NCBI RefSeq assembly: GCF_029887875.1 | Contig: NZ_JARXRM010000043.1 | Coordinates: 31,570-95,569 of the forward strand | DNA from: Luteimonas endophytica | Lineage (GTDB): Bacteria > Pseudomonadota > Gammaproteobacteria > Xanthomonadales > Xanthomonadaceae | Length of the DNA: 64,000 nt | Reading direction: 5' to 3' | Translations under genes and position numbers: made by a program | Shown: piece by piece, positions 28,605 through 38,342 of the stretch | Layout of the letters: each line of letters begins with the position of its first letter | Position numbering within the stretch: position 1 is the stretch's first letter | Notes under the pieces: generated by a model | Told to the model about the DNA's origin: nothing | Seen by the model: only the letters and a program-made list of their open reading frames with translations | Databases searched by the model: none

Positions 28605-29045
28605 CTAGGGTTTTTTCGCCTGCGGCCGACCTGCAGGATCCATGCCCGGCCCCGGGCGGCGAGGCGGCCAGCGCCACCAGCAGCCCGCGAGCAGGAGCGC
28701 GAACGCGCTGTAGGCGGCCACGAACACCCACCACTGCGCCTCGAAGAAGATCAGCCTCGACAGCCAGTGCTGGACGAAGGACTCGCCGTAGCTGACCTGC
28801 CCCGCATGGCTTCGCAGCGCCTGCTCCCAGACGGTCAGCGGACACAGCCGCCCCAGCCAGGCTTGCGCGGCGATCCCGACCATCAGTGCCAGATGCACGA
28901 TCCGGAATCCGCGATGGCGCACCCAGCGCCAGCCGAGCGGCCCGCCGGCCAGGATCCCCAACGCGCCGACCACCACGAAGGCGACGATGGCCGCGTGCGC
29001 GGCCAGGACCGCATCGGCGAGCAGTGCGGCGAACCCGGCGCTCAT
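28605..29045 (-). CDS. DUF2784 membrane protein
   Basis: A 146-residue integral membrane protein with segments near 8-34, 47-66 and 105-122. Conserved family signatures are visible: HRGFRIVHL, CPLTVWEQALR and SYGESFVQHWLSRLIFF. The family is widespread in proteobacteria and has no known function. A pair of tryptophans and an Arg/Pro-rich tail close the protein. Confidence 0.85.
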   Translation of the reverse strand: MSAGFAALLADAVLAAHAAIVAFVVVGALGILAGGPLGWRWVRHRGFRIVHLALMVGIAAQAWLGRLCPLTVWEQALRSHAGQVSYGESFVQHWLSRLIFFEAQWWVFVAAYSAFALLLAGCWWRWPPRRPGPGMDPAGRPQAKKP

Positions 29046-29296
29046 GCCCGCACCGGCGCCCGGCCGCGACGAGCCGCCGCCTGCGCCTGGAAGCGGAGGA
29101 GCGGGTGGAACGCCGTTGCGGCGCTTGCCGAGGTCGGCGGATCGCCTGGGAAGCCGAGGGTCGTCACCGGCGCATTATCGCCCGATCGAAGACCTTCGCC
29201 GGGAACTGGGCCGCATCGCGGCAGCGGCCCCGGACTACAGTTTGGGCGACTGCCGCCGTTATCCCGGGGGCAGCGTTCACGATCGTTTCCCCCGGA

Positions 29297-29326
29297 TGGT
29301 GAACAATGAGGTCCCGCCATTCACCA
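29297..29326. promoter_or_regulatory. Inverted repeat just upstream of the pilin gene
   Basis: TGGTGAA (29297-29303) and TTCACCA (29320-29326) form a perfect inverted repeat with a 16-base centre, ending 18 bases before the pilin ATG. It could be an operator or an mRNA hairpin near the ribosome site. The rest of the 299-base gap (29046-29344) shows nothing I can name. Confidence 0.35.
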
Positions 29327-29344
29327 CGGGGGGGATGGGCACAG

Positions 29345-29839
29345 ATGAGCAGGTACCGGCAAACGGCAGCGGGTGGCCGCCTCCACGGGCGCGGCCGGGC
29401 CGTTGGCTTCACGCTGGTGGAGCTGATGTTTGCCGTGTCCATTGCCGTAGTGATCTCAATGCTGGCGATTGGTCAATTCACCGAGCACATCGAGCATTCG
29501 AGGGTCGAGGCAGCCAAGGCGGATATCCTGATGATCTCCATGGACATCCAGCGCTATCGCAACGACCACGGGACCCTGCCGGGCTCGCTGGTGGATGTAG
29601 GCCGTGGCGGTTATCTGGATCCATGGAAGAACCCCTACCACTACCAAGATCTCACCGGCAAGGGCGCCAAGGGCAAGGCGCGGAAAGATAAACGGCTCAA
29701 TCCGCTCAATTCCGACTTCGACCTCTTCAGCGCCGGCAAGGACGGCGTGTTCAAGACCCAGGTCGACAACAAGGACAGCCTAGACGACGTCATCCGCGCG
29801 CGCGACGGCTCGTTCATCGACCTGGCGGAAAAGTTCTGA
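29345..29839 (+). CDS. GspG-like type II pseudopilin (orphan)
   Basis: A 164-residue prepilin. A basic leader ends at G-FTLVELMFAVSIAVVIS, the prepilin peptidase site with the conserved Glu five residues after the cleavage, followed by the hydrophobic helix. The C-terminal half carries GspG features: LDPWKNPYHY and FDLFSAGKDG, the calcium-binding loop region of major pseudopilins. No other type II secretion genes are nearby. It lies four bases before a GGDEF-EAL gene and is probably co-transcribed with it. The start at 29345 was preferred over an upstream ATG at 29306, which would make an overlong leader. Confidence 0.85.
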   Translation: MSRYRQTAAGGRLHGRGRAVGFTLVELMFAVSIAVVISMLAIGQFTEHIEHSRVEAAKADILMISMDIQRYRNDHGTLPGSLVDVGRGGYLDPWKNPYHYQDLTGKGAKGKARKDKRLNPLNSDFDLFSAGKDGVFKTQVDNKDSLDDVIRARDGSFIDLAEKF

Positions 29840-29843
29840 GCCC

Positions 29844-32636
29844 ATGCACCCGCCGTCCGGCCCGCGGATGAAGCGCGTCTTCCTGGCCACGCGCTTCGGC
29901 CGGCGCATCTTCCTGATGTTCTGCCTGGCGGCGCTGGTGCCGGCGGTCGCCGTGTTCTGGATGACCTGGCGCGCCTCGACCGCCAACGCCGAGGCGTCCG
30001 CGATGCGCGGATTGCACCAGGCCAACAAGAGCTACGCCCTGGGCGTGTTCCAGCGTCTGTATACCGCGCGCCAGGCGCTGGCCGCGGCCGAACCGGAGGT
30101 GCTGGGGGAGGGGGAAGGCGGCGAAGTGCTGTCGATGTTCTTCAGCGACGTGGTGGTGTTCGAAGCGCCCGACCACGGGCTCCTGCTCCCGTCCGGCCGG
30201 TTCCGGCAAGGGCTGCGCGACGCCGGCATCCCGCCGCGTTCCGAAGTGATGGTGCTCGCGCCGGAGGTGGCCGGCCGTGCGCACGACGTGGTCCTGCTCA
30301 GGCGTATTCCCGGCAGCGGGCAGGGCACCGTGATCGCCGGGCGCCTGGACCGCGCCTACCTATGGGGAAATCCCGAGGAGATCGGCAACGCGGTGCGCAT
30401 CTGCGTGGAGGCAGCGGGCGGGGCACGGCTGTTCTGCGGCGGTGAGCGCGAACCCGGGGGTGACGGCGCGCGCCGCGTCGAAACCGAATGGACCCTGTTC
30501 ATCAAGCCGCAGTTCGACGCGCCCGACTGGATCTTCACCGCCACCACCGAGGCGCCGGGTGCGCTCGCGCACTATCGGCGGCTGGTGGCGCCGGTCATGG
30601 TGGGGATCCTGCTGTTGGCGATGCTGCTCAGTTCGCTGCAGATCCGTCGCGTGGTCGGCCCGCTGGAAGTGCTGCTCGGCAGGATCCGCGCGTTCGGCGG
30701 GGGCGGGCCGCGCATCGGCGCCGCGGAGAAGGACGAGTTCGGGCTGCTGTCGGATACCTTCGACGACATGCGCGCCCGCATTACCCAGCAACTGGACACC
30801 CTGAGGATCCTGTCGGAAATCGACCATCTGATCCTGGCCCGGGTCCCGCTCGAGGAGGTGATCGAGCTCGTGATCGCCAGGATCGCGGAGGTCACCGACG
30901 GCGCCGGTGTCTGCGTGCTGCTGTCTCGACCCGAGGATGGCCAGGGCGGCAGGTGCCATGGGCGCGCGCGCGGCGCGGACCGGAGCACGGAGGTTCCGGT
31001 GGCGGAGGTGCCGCCGGCGCTGCGACGCATGTCGCCGCGGGCCGGGGCCCCCGGAGCGGTGCTGGAAGCGGGGGAACTCGGACCTGCCGCGCCGCTGCGC
31101 GAAGGCGATGCCGGGCGCGCCGAATCGCATGTGTGGGCGATCGCCCTCGGCGGCGAGGGCGAAACCCGCATCTGGCTGCTGCTCGGTCGCCAGGACGATA
31201 GCCGGCTGGCGGAACATCTGCAGGGGCAGGTGCGCGACCTGGCCGAACGCATCGCCGTTGCGGCCGCGTTCGTGAAGCACCAGGACCTGCTGCTCTACCA
31301 GGCCAGGCACGACCTGCTCACCGGGCTGCCCAACCGGCTGGCCACCTTCGAGGCGCTCGCCGAAGCCATCGAGGCGGCGCGGCCGTCGGCCCAGGCCTTC
31401 GCCGTGGCCTTCGTCGACCTCGACCGCTTCAAGGCGATCAACGACGGCCTGGGCCACGCGCTGGGCGACGACATCCTGGTCCAGAGCGGGGAGCGGATCC
31501 GCGCCAGCCTGGGCCCCGGGGATTTCGTCGGCCGGTTCGGGGGCGACGAGTTCTTCCTGATCCTGCGGGGCGCGTCGCGGCCGGACGCGGTGGTCGCGGC
31601 GATGGCGCGGGTGGACGAGGCGTTCGCGCGGCCGATCGTGGTCGGCCATCGCGAATTCCACCAGCGCTTCAGCGCCGGGGTTGCGTTCTTCCCGCGCGAC
31701 GGGGTGGACGCCGGCGTACTGGTACGCAATGCCGACGTGGCGATGTACCGGGCCAAGCAGACCGGCGGCGCACGCACCGCGTTCTTCGAGACCGAGATGA
31801 ACCGGCGCGCGGAAGCGCGCGTGCAGATGGAGAACGAGCTGCGCGTGGCGATCCAGGAGGGACAGATCGAGCTGCACTACCAGCCGCGCGTGGACAGCCG
31901 CGACGACCGCATCATCGGGGTCGAGGCGCTGGCGCGCTGGATGCACCCGAACCGCGGCATCGTCCCGCCCGACGAGTTCATCGGCCTGGCGGAGGAATGC
32001 GGGCTGATCGAGCCGCTGGGCAAGCTGGTGCTCGACAAGGCCTGCCGGCAGATGGCCGAGTGGCAGCGCATGGGCTTCGATCTGGGGGTGGTGGGCGTCA
32101 ACATCTCCGGCCACCAGCTGCGCTCCGGGCGCCTGCGCGACTACGTTCGCGAAGCGATCGCGGCCAACGGGATCGCCCCCGCACGCCTGGAGCTGGAGGT
32201 CACCGAGACCATGCTGGTGCTGGACAGCGATTCGGGAATGGCGCAGCTGCAGGCGATCCGCGAGCTCGGGGTGAAGGTGGCGATCGACGATTTCGGCACC
32301 GGCTATTCGTCGCTGGCGTACCTGACCCGCCTGCCCAGCGACACCCTCAAGATCGATCGCGCGTTCGTGATCGACCTGCTGGAGGGCGATCCTGCGGTGG
32401 AGGCCGTGGTGCGCTCGATCATCGCCATCGCCCGCGACCTGGGCAAGGGCGTGGTGGCAGAAGGCCTGGAATCGATGGAGCAGGTGCGCATGCTGGGCGC
32501 GTGGGGCTGCCACGTGATCCAGGGCTACGTGTACGCCCGCCCGCTGACCGCGAACGGAATCACCGGGATCCTGCTCAACGGCGGGATCGTCACCCCGGCC
32601 GGAACGCTGGAATCGGTCGCGATGCCGGGCGCCTGA
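29844..32636 (+). CDS. Membrane-bound GGDEF-EAL cyclic-di-GMP signalling protein
   Basis: A 930-residue protein. A membrane segment at about 22-41, a periplasmic sensor region to about 245, a second segment near 252-270 and a HAMP linker with DTFDDMRARI come first. A cytoplasmic region of possible GAF type (about 325-480) follows. The diguanylate cyclase domain has an intact GGDEF at 566-570, but the upstream RxxD inhibitory site is replaced (GPGD). The phosphodiesterase domain has an intact EAL at 694-696 plus NISGHQL, EVTETML, DDFGTGYSSL, KIDRAF and EGLES, so it should be active. It follows a pilin gene. An ATG at 29868 is an alternative start. Confidence 0.93.
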   Translation: MHPPSGPRMKRVFLATRFGRRIFLMFCLAALVPAVAVFWMTWRASTANAEASAMRGLHQANKSYALGVFQRLYTARQALAAAEPEVLGEGEGGEVLSMFFSDVVVFEAPDHGLLLPSGRFRQGLRDAGIPPRSEVMVLAPEVAGRAHDVVLLRRIPGSGQGTVIAGRLDRAYLWGNPEEIGNAVRICVEAAGGARLFCGGEREPGGDGARRVETEWTLFIKPQFDAPDWIFTATTEAPGALAHYRRLVAPVMVGILLLAMLLSSLQIRRVVGPLEVLLGRIRAFGGGGPRIGAAEKDEFGLLSDTFDDMRARITQQLDTLRILSEIDHLILARVPLEEVIELVIARIAEVTDGAGVCVLLSRPEDGQGGRCHGRARGADRSTEVPVAEVPPALRRMSPRAGAPGAVLEAGELGPAAPLREGDAGRAESHVWAIALGGEGETRIWLLLGRQDDSRLAEHLQGQVRDLAERIAVAAAFVKHQDLLLYQARHDLLTGLPNRLATFEALAEAIEAARPSAQAFAVAFVDLDRFKAINDGLGHALGDDILVQSGERIRASLGPGDFVGRFGGDEFFLILRGASRPDAVVAAMARVDEAFARPIVVGHREFHQRFSAGVAFFPRDGVDAGVLVRNADVAMYRAKQTGGARTAFFETEMNRRAEARVQMENELRVAIQEGQIELHYQPRVDSRDDRIIGVEALARWMHPNRGIVPPDEFIGLAEECGLIEPLGKLVLDKACRQMAEWQRMGFDLGVVGVNISGHQLRSGRLRDYVREAIAANGIAPARLELEVTETMLVLDSDSGMAQLQAIRELGVKVAIDDFGTGYSSLAYLTRLPSDTLKIDRAFVIDLLEGDPAVEAVVRSIIAIARDLGKGVVAEGLESMEQVRMLGAWGCHVIQGYVYARPLTANGITGILLNGGIVTPAGTLESVAMPGA

Positions 32637-32655
32637 GCGGCGCGACCGACGCTGC

Positions 32656-34719
32656 TCAATCCTCCTCCTGCCGCGGCCGCCAGCCCTCGGTCAGCCGCTG
32701 CTGCACCTGCGGCGGCACCGGTTCGTAGTGGCTGAAATCGATCGCGTAACGCCCGCGCCCGGCGGTGACGGACTTCAGCTCGGCCGCGTAGCCTTCCAGC
32801 TCCGACAGCGGCACCTGGGCCTTGACCACGATCTCGCCGCCCCGGGTCGCGTCGGTGCCGTTGATGCGCGCGCGCTTGCCGGCCAGGCCGCCGCTGATGT
32901 CGCCCATGTGTTCTTCCGGCGCGTGCACCTCGAGGTCGACGATCGGCTCGAGCACCTGCGGCCGGGCCCTGGCCACCGCATCCAGGAACGCCTTGCGGCC
33001 GGCGGCGACGAACGCCACTTCCTTGCTGTCGACCGGATGGTGCTTGCCGTCATGCACCGTCACCCGCAGGTCCTGTATCGGATAGCCGGCCACCGCGCCG
33101 CTGCGCAGCACCTCGCGCACCCCCTTCTCGACCGCCGGGATCAGCTGCCCCGGGATCACCCCGCCCTTGACCTCGTCGGCGAACTCGAAACCGGCGCCGC
33201 GCGGCAGCGGTTCTACCCGCAGGAACACCTCGCCGAACTGCCCGGCGCCGCCGGTCTGCTTCTTGTGGCGATGATGGCCCTCGGCGGCGGCGCCCACGGT
33301 CTCGCGGTACGCGATCCGCGGCGGCCGGGTCTCCACCGCGATGCCGTGGCGCTCGCGCAGGCGCTCCAGGTGGATGCGCAGGTGCAGGTCGGACAGGCCG
33401 TGGATCACCGTCTCGTTGGTCTCGACCTCGTGTTCGACCCGGAAACAGGGATCCTCCTCGGCCATCTTGTGCAGCGCGTTGGCGAGCTTCTGCTCCTGGC
33501 CGCGGCTGCCGGCCTCGATCGCCAGGCCGAACATCGGCCGCGGGAACTCCAGCGGCGCCAGGTGAATGTGGTCTTCGTCGTGGCTGTCGTGCAGCACCGC
33601 GTCGAAGTGCAGTTCGTCCACCTTGGCGACCGCGGCGATGTCACCGGGCACCGCATGCTCGATCTCGATGTGGTCCTTGCCGTGCACCCGGAACAGGTGG
33701 CCGACCCTGAAAGGCTTGCGGCCATCGTCGACGAACAGCTGCGTCTCCCTGCGCACCGTGCCCTGGTAGACGCGGAAGATGCCGAGCTTGCCGACGAACG
33801 GATCGTGGACGATGCGGAACACGTCGGCGACCACGTGGGCGTCCGGATCGGGCGAGAGCACGAGCGGGGCGGCGTCCGCACCGCTGCCCTTGAGGAACTG
33901 CGGCGGGTTCGCCTCGCCCGGATGCGGGAACAGCTTCGCCGCGGCGTCGAGCAGATCGCGCACGCCGGTGCCGGTTCGCGCGGAGACGAAGCAGACCGGG
34001 ATCAGGTGGCCCTCGCGCAGGCACTGCTCGAATGCGTCGTGCAGCTGCTCCCCGGACAGCGCCTGCTCGCCCTGGTCGAGATAGCGGTCCATCACAGACT
34101 CGTCGATCTCCACCACCTGGTCGAGGATCCGCTGGTGCCAGTCGGCCACCGCGCCGAGGTCGCTGTCGCCGCCGTCCCGGCCGAAGCAGTCGACCACCCT
34201 GGTAGCGCCGCCCGCCGGCAGGTTGAGCGGCAGCACCTCCGCTCCGAACTCCTCGCGCAGGTCGGCGAGGACCCGGGCGCAGTCCGCGTCCTCGGCGTCG
34301 ATGCGGTTGATCACCAGCGCCCGGCAGCGCCCGCGTTCGGCGGCCCGCTCCATCAGCCTGCGGGTGCCGTATTCGACCCCGGCCGCGGCATCGACCACGA
34401 TCGCCACGGTCTCCACCGCGGCCAGGGCCGCCAGGGCCGGGCCGCGGAAGTCCGGGTAGCCGGGGGTGTCGATGAGGTTGAGGTGCACCTGCTGGCCGCC
34501 GCCAGGCGCGTGGTCGACGCTGGCGATGGCGGCGTCGATGGAGTGGCCGCGCGCCTTCTCCAGCGGATCGTGGTCGGAGACGGTGTTGCCGCGCTCGATG
34601 CTGCCTGCCGCCTGCATGGCCCCGCCGGCGTGCAGCAGCGCCTCGAAGAGGGTGGTCTTGCCGGCGCCCGGGTGCCCGGCGAGGGCGATGTTGCGGATCT
34701 GCGCTGTCGAATACGGCAT
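32656..34719 (-). CDS. fusA2: Elongation factor G-like translational GTPase (EF-G2 type)
   Basis: A 687-residue protein with the EF-G domain order. The G domain starts with AGHPGAGKTT (about 13-22). Its G3 motif reads DTPGYPDF, where standard EF-G has DTPGHVDF, so the catalytic His is replaced by Tyr. G4 reads NRID instead of NKMD. Domain IV contains the HHRHKKQTGGAGQFGEV stretch and a GGVIPGQLIPAVEKG segment typical of the family. It therefore looks like the second EF-G paralogue found in many bacteria, not the housekeeping translocase beside the ribosomal protein genes. A good GGGAGGA ribosome site precedes the ATG at 34719. Confidence 0.88.
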   Translation of the reverse strand: MPYSTAQIRNIALAGHPGAGKTTLFEALLHAGGAMQAAGSIERGNTVSDHDPLEKARGHSIDAAIASVDHAPGGGQQVHLNLIDTPGYPDFRGPALAALAAVETVAIVVDAAAGVEYGTRRLMERAAERGRCRALVINRIDAEDADCARVLADLREEFGAEVLPLNLPAGGATRVVDCFGRDGGDSDLGAVADWHQRILDQVVEIDESVMDRYLDQGEQALSGEQLHDAFEQCLREGHLIPVCFVSARTGTGVRDLLDAAAKLFPHPGEANPPQFLKGSGADAAPLVLSPDPDAHVVADVFRIVHDPFVGKLGIFRVYQGTVRRETQLFVDDGRKPFRVGHLFRVHGKDHIEIEHAVPGDIAAVAKVDELHFDAVLHDSHDEDHIHLAPLEFPRPMFGLAIEAGSRGQEQKLANALHKMAEEDPCFRVEHEVETNETVIHGLSDLHLRIHLERLRERHGIAVETRPPRIAYRETVGAAAEGHHRHKKQTGGAGQFGEVFLRVEPLPRGAGFEFADEVKGGVIPGQLIPAVEKGVREVLRSGAVAGYPIQDLRVTVHDGKHHPVDSKEVAFVAAGRKAFLDAVARARPQVLEPIVDLEVHAPEEHMGDISGGLAGKRARINGTDATRGGEIVVKAQVPLSELEGYAAELKSVTAGRGRYAIDFSHYEPVPPQVQQRLTEGWRPRQEED

Positions 34720-34964
34720 GTGGCCGTTCCTCCCTGGCTGGGTGCTGGAAGTGGCCGTCATGGCTGTCCGCGGGGGAGCGCTGCCGTCCGAGCGGCGCTC
34801 GGCGGGCGGTCATGGCGGGAAGGCACAGTAACGCCTGCCCGAACGCAGCGTCCCGTTGCATCGCAGCAAACCAGACGCGGGGCTAACGCGCGGGTCGCTA
34901 CCCTGCCGTGAACGGCTCGGGGATCCACCGGGCCGCGTTTCCGCATCGACCGATGGAGAACACG

Positions 34965-35399
34965 ATGGGCATTTCGCGCAAGGCCACCGCACGCTGGGAA
35001 GGCGATCTCAAGTCCGGCCGGGGCAGCCTCAGCACCCCGCAGAGCGGGCTGATGGACGGCACCCGGTACGGGTTCAACAGCCGCTTCGGCGACGAGAAGG
35101 GCACCAACCCCGAGGAACTGATCGCCGCGGCGCACGCCGGCTGCTTCAGCATGGCGCTGGCGGCGGCGCTCACCGAGGCCGGCCACCCGCCGGACAGCAT
35201 CGACACCAGCGCGCAGGTCGACCTGTCCATGGACGGCGGCCCCACGCTGACCGCGATCCGGCTGAAGACCAGGGCGACCGTGCCCGGCATCGACGCCACC
35301 CGGTTCCGCGCCATCGCCGACGACGCCAAGCAGAACTGCCCGGTGTCCAAGGCGCTGTCCGCGGTGCCGATCGAACTGGAGGCGGAGCTGCTGGGCTGA
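34965..35399 (+). CDS. OsmC-family peroxiredoxin
   Basis: A 144-residue organic hydroperoxide-detoxifying protein of the OsmC family. The two active cysteines are in AHAGCFSMAL and QNCPVSKAL, and the conserved Glu of NPEELIAAAHA precedes the first. The sequence begins MGISRKATARWEGDLKSG, like E. coli OsmC, with GTNPEELIAA-type features favouring OsmC over Ohr. The start at 34965 follows a GGAGA element; ATG at 34953 is an alternative. It is divergent from the EF-G-like gene. Confidence 0.92.
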   Translation: MGISRKATARWEGDLKSGRGSLSTPQSGLMDGTRYGFNSRFGDEKGTNPEELIAAAHAGCFSMALAAALTEAGHPPDSIDTSAQVDLSMDGGPTLTAIRLKTRATVPGIDATRFRAIADDAKQNCPVSKALSAVPIELEAELLG

Positions 35400-35526
35400 A
35401 CCAGGCCGGCCCGAGCGGCGGATCCTCCGCTGAGGGTCGATGCGAGGTGGCGGGCCCGTCCTGCACGCGATTGCCGGTAGTGGCGGCGGTCGGCATAGTG
35501 GTCGTTTTCGGACACGGGGAACTCGC

Positions 35527-37200
35527 ATGCGCCATACGCTGACCGCCCTGGCCGTGGCCGCCGGTCTGACCGCGGCGACCGCGCAAGCCGCGGACCTGCG
35601 CCTGCTCGCGGCCGCGAAGGTCCACACCTCCGATCCGGCGCTGGCCGACGCGAATGCGATGGTCTGGGACGGTGACGGTCGGATCGTGGCGGTGGGACGC
35701 GCGGAGGCGCTGCGCAGCCAGCATCCGGATGCGGAAGTGCTGGATCTCGGCGACGCCGTGGTGGTGCCCGGCCTGATCGACGCGCATGCCCACCTGATGA
35801 ACCTCGGGCGGGCCCTGCTGAGCGCGGACCTGGCCGGCGCCCGCAGCAAGGACGAGGTGATCGAGCGGCTGCGCGCCTATGCCGCCGACCTGCCGGAGGG
35901 CGCATGGCTGCGCGGGCGAGGCTGGGACCAGAACCTGTGGCCGGACAAGGCCTTCCCGACCGCGGCCGACCTGGACCAGGCGTTCCCGGACCGGCCGGTG
36001 TGGCTGGACCGGGTGGACGGCCATGCCGGCTGGGCCAACGGCGCGGCGCTGCGCGCCGCCGCCGCGCGCGAGGGCGCCCGGGACCTGCGCGGCGACTGGC
36101 AGCCCGACGGTGGCCGCATCGTGCGCACGGACGGCGAACCGACCGGGGTCTTCGTCGACGCGGCGATGGCGCTGGTGGAGGCGGCGGTGCCGGCCGACGG
36201 CGGCGCGAGCGCCGAGGAGGCGCTGCAGCGTGCGCTGGCGGCGGCGGTGCGCAACGGCCTGACCGGCGTGCACGACATGGGCGTTTCGCGCGAGGAACTC
36301 GCGCTGTTCCGGCGCTTCGCCGACGCCGGCCGCCTGCCGCTGCGGATCAGCGCCTACGCCGACGGCGACGGTCCCGCACTGGACGACCTGTGCACGGACG
36401 GACTGTACCGGCACCCGCAGGGCCGCCTGCGGATGGAGGGCGTGAAGCTGTACATGGATGGCGCGCTCGGCAGCCGTGGCGCCGCGCTGCTGGAGGACTA
36501 CAGCGACGAGCCCGGCAACGACGGCCTGCTGCTCACCGAGCCTGCGGCGCTCGCCGCGGTGGTGAACAAGGCGCGCGACTGCGGCGTGCAGGTCGCCACC
36601 CACGCGATCGGCGACCGCGGCAACCGCATCGTCCTGGACACCTACGCGGCCGCGCTCGGCGGCCGCGCCGGCGGCGACCACCGCTGGCGCGTCGAACACG
36701 CCCAGGTGGTGGCGGCCGGCGACATTCCGAGATTCGCCGAGCTCGGCCTGATCGCCTCGATGCAGCCGACCCACGCCACGTCGGACATGCCCTGGGCGGA
36801 AGACCGCGTCGGTCCGGACCGCCTGGCCGGCGCCTACGCCTGGCGCCGATTCCTGGATGCCGGAGTACCGCTGGCGCTGGGTTCGGACTTCCCGGTGGAG
36901 TCGGTCGACCCGCGGCTCGGCCTGTACGCGGCGGTGACGCGCCAGGACCGCGACGGCCGTCCGCCCGGCGGCTGGCTCGCGGACCAGAAGCTCGAAGCGG
37001 GCGAGGCGCTGCACGGCTTCACCGCCGCGGCCGCGCACGCGGGCCGCGCGGAGCAAGAGGTGGGCCGCCTCGCCCCCGGCATGCGCGCAGATTTCGTGGT
37101 CCTCGCCGCCGACCCGCTGGCGCTGGCGCCTGCGGCACTGGACGAGGTGCGGATCCTCTCCACCTGGGTCGACGGGACCCCGGTCTACGAGGCGGAGTAG
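35527..37200 (+). CDS. Amidohydrolase family protein (YtcJ type), exported
   Basis: A 557-residue metal-dependent hydrolase. Residues 1-21 form a signal peptide (AAGLTAATAQA). The metal site shows VVVPGLIDAHAHLMN (HxH), GVKLYMDGALGSRGA with the lysine that is carboxylated in related enzymes, VATHAIGDRGN, and GSDFPVES with the terminal metal-binding Asp. The C-terminal ELG-like MRADFVVLAADP segment belongs to the composite beta-sandwich. The substrate is unknown. Its last 16 bases overlap the convergent PhzF-like gene. Confidence 0.88.
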   Translation: MRHTLTALAVAAGLTAATAQAADLRLLAAAKVHTSDPALADANAMVWDGDGRIVAVGRAEALRSQHPDAEVLDLGDAVVVPGLIDAHAHLMNLGRALLSADLAGARSKDEVIERLRAYAADLPEGAWLRGRGWDQNLWPDKAFPTAADLDQAFPDRPVWLDRVDGHAGWANGAALRAAAAREGARDLRGDWQPDGGRIVRTDGEPTGVFVDAAMALVEAAVPADGGASAEEALQRALAAAVRNGLTGVHDMGVSREELALFRRFADAGRLPLRISAYADGDGPALDDLCTDGLYRHPQGRLRMEGVKLYMDGALGSRGAALLEDYSDEPGNDGLLLTEPAALAAVVNKARDCGVQVATHAIGDRGNRIVLDTYAAALGGRAGGDHRWRVEHAQVVAAGDIPRFAELGLIASMQPTHATSDMPWAEDRVGPDRLAGAYAWRRFLDAGVPLALGSDFPVESVDPRLGLYAAVTRQDRDGRPPGGWLADQKLEAGEALHGFTAAAAHAGRAEQEVGRLAPGMRADFVVLAADPLALAPAALDEVRILSTWVDGTPVYEAE

Positions 37201-38099
37201 CGCCCGCGCCTGTCGGCGGGCGACCAGTCGATCTCGCCGTGCACCACGCTGACCGCGTGGCCGCCGGACCAGATCTCGCCGTCGGGATCGACCTGCAGCT
37301 CCAGGGTGGCGTCGTAGCCGACCTCGCGGCCCTGGCTGGCGCGGTAGCGCCCGCCGCTGCCGGGCAGCGCGTCGCGCGCGGCCAGCCATGCGGCGAGGGT
37401 GGCGTTGGCGGCACCGGAGGCGGCGTCCTCGAAGCGTGCCGGCGCGCCCACCCAGGCGCGCACCGCGAGCTCGTAGGCGGCGCCCTCGTCGGCGCGGGCG
37501 AACACGCACAGGCCCATGCTCGCGGTCGACTCGGCCAGCAGGCCGATCGCGTCCCAGTCCGGCGTCGCGCGCCGCAGGGTCGCCTCGTCGGCCAGTTCCG
37601 CCAGCCACCAGCGTCGGCCGCCGTCCATCAGCACCGGCGGCAGCCGGCCCGGCAGCAGGCCATCGAGCACATGGCGCAGGCGCCGGTCGCCGCGGTTGCT
37701 GGTCTCGAGCACGCGTGCGCGCGGCGTGCGCACGGCGATCGTGCGCGCGGCACCCTGGCCGGCCACCCGCAGCGGCAGCACGCCGGCGAGGCCTTCCTGG
37801 CGCAGCAGGCCATCGCGCGGTGCGATGCGTCCCGCCTCGAGCAACGCATGCGCGGTGCCGACGCTGGGATGGCCGGCGAACGGCACCTCGCGGCGCGGGC
37901 TGAACATGCGGATGCGATAGTCGGCGTCGGCGCTGGTCGGCGCGAACACGAAGGTGGTCTCGGGCAGGCGCGTCCATCGGGCGACGGCCTGCATGGTGTC
38001 GTCGTCCATGCCATCGGCATCGAACACGACCGCGAGCGGATTGCCGGCGCCGGGGCGGTCGGCGAACACGTCCAGCTGCACGAAGCGACGTGAGGTCAT
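37185..38099 (-). CDS. PhzF-family isomerase-like protein
   Basis: A 304-residue protein with the diaminopimelate-epimerase-like two-domain fold of PhzF. The catalytic glutamate lies in RLPETTFV (about 44-51). The second-half signature FEDAASGAANATLAAWL and the closing GGHAVSVVHGEI are present. No phenazine genes are nearby, so the name refers to family only. It overlaps the amidohydrolase gene tail-to-tail by 16 bases. Confidence 0.88.
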   Translation of the reverse strand: MTSRRFVQLDVFADRPGAGNPLAVVFDADGMDDDTMQAVARWTRLPETTFVFAPTSADADYRIRMFSPRREVPFAGHPSVGTAHALLEAGRIAPRDGLLRQEGLAGVLPLRVAGQGAARTIAVRTPRARVLETSNRGDRRLRHVLDGLLPGRLPPVLMDGGRRWWLAELADEATLRRATPDWDAIGLLAESTASMGLCVFARADEGAAYELAVRAWVGAPARFEDAASGAANATLAAWLAARDALPGSGGRYRASQGREVGYDATLELQVDPDGEIWSGGHAVSVVHGEIDWSPADRRGRYSAS

Positions 38100-38342
38100 G
38101 GGGGAGGGGAGCGGTGGGGATCGCGCAGCTTAGCAATCGGAGCGGCGCGCATCACGGCTTCGCGGTCCGCGCGGCGACCGGAACCGTTGGCGCAGGATCG
38201 AATGCGGAACGCGGCTGGCCGGTGGGGCTGCCGCGGCCGCGGCGGCGCGATGCCGCGACGGATGGGGCCGGGGGGCGCGGCTGCGTCTACAATGCCGGGC
38301 TTCGCGCGTCCGCCCCGGGCGCGCCCGGACAGTACCGTGCCG

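Noticed and set aside
38100..38342. Possible lysine riboswitch before the AK-DAPDC gene
   Set aside because: The 243-base gap is too short and GC-rich for the known lysine riboswitch core, and no conserved motif of it is visible.
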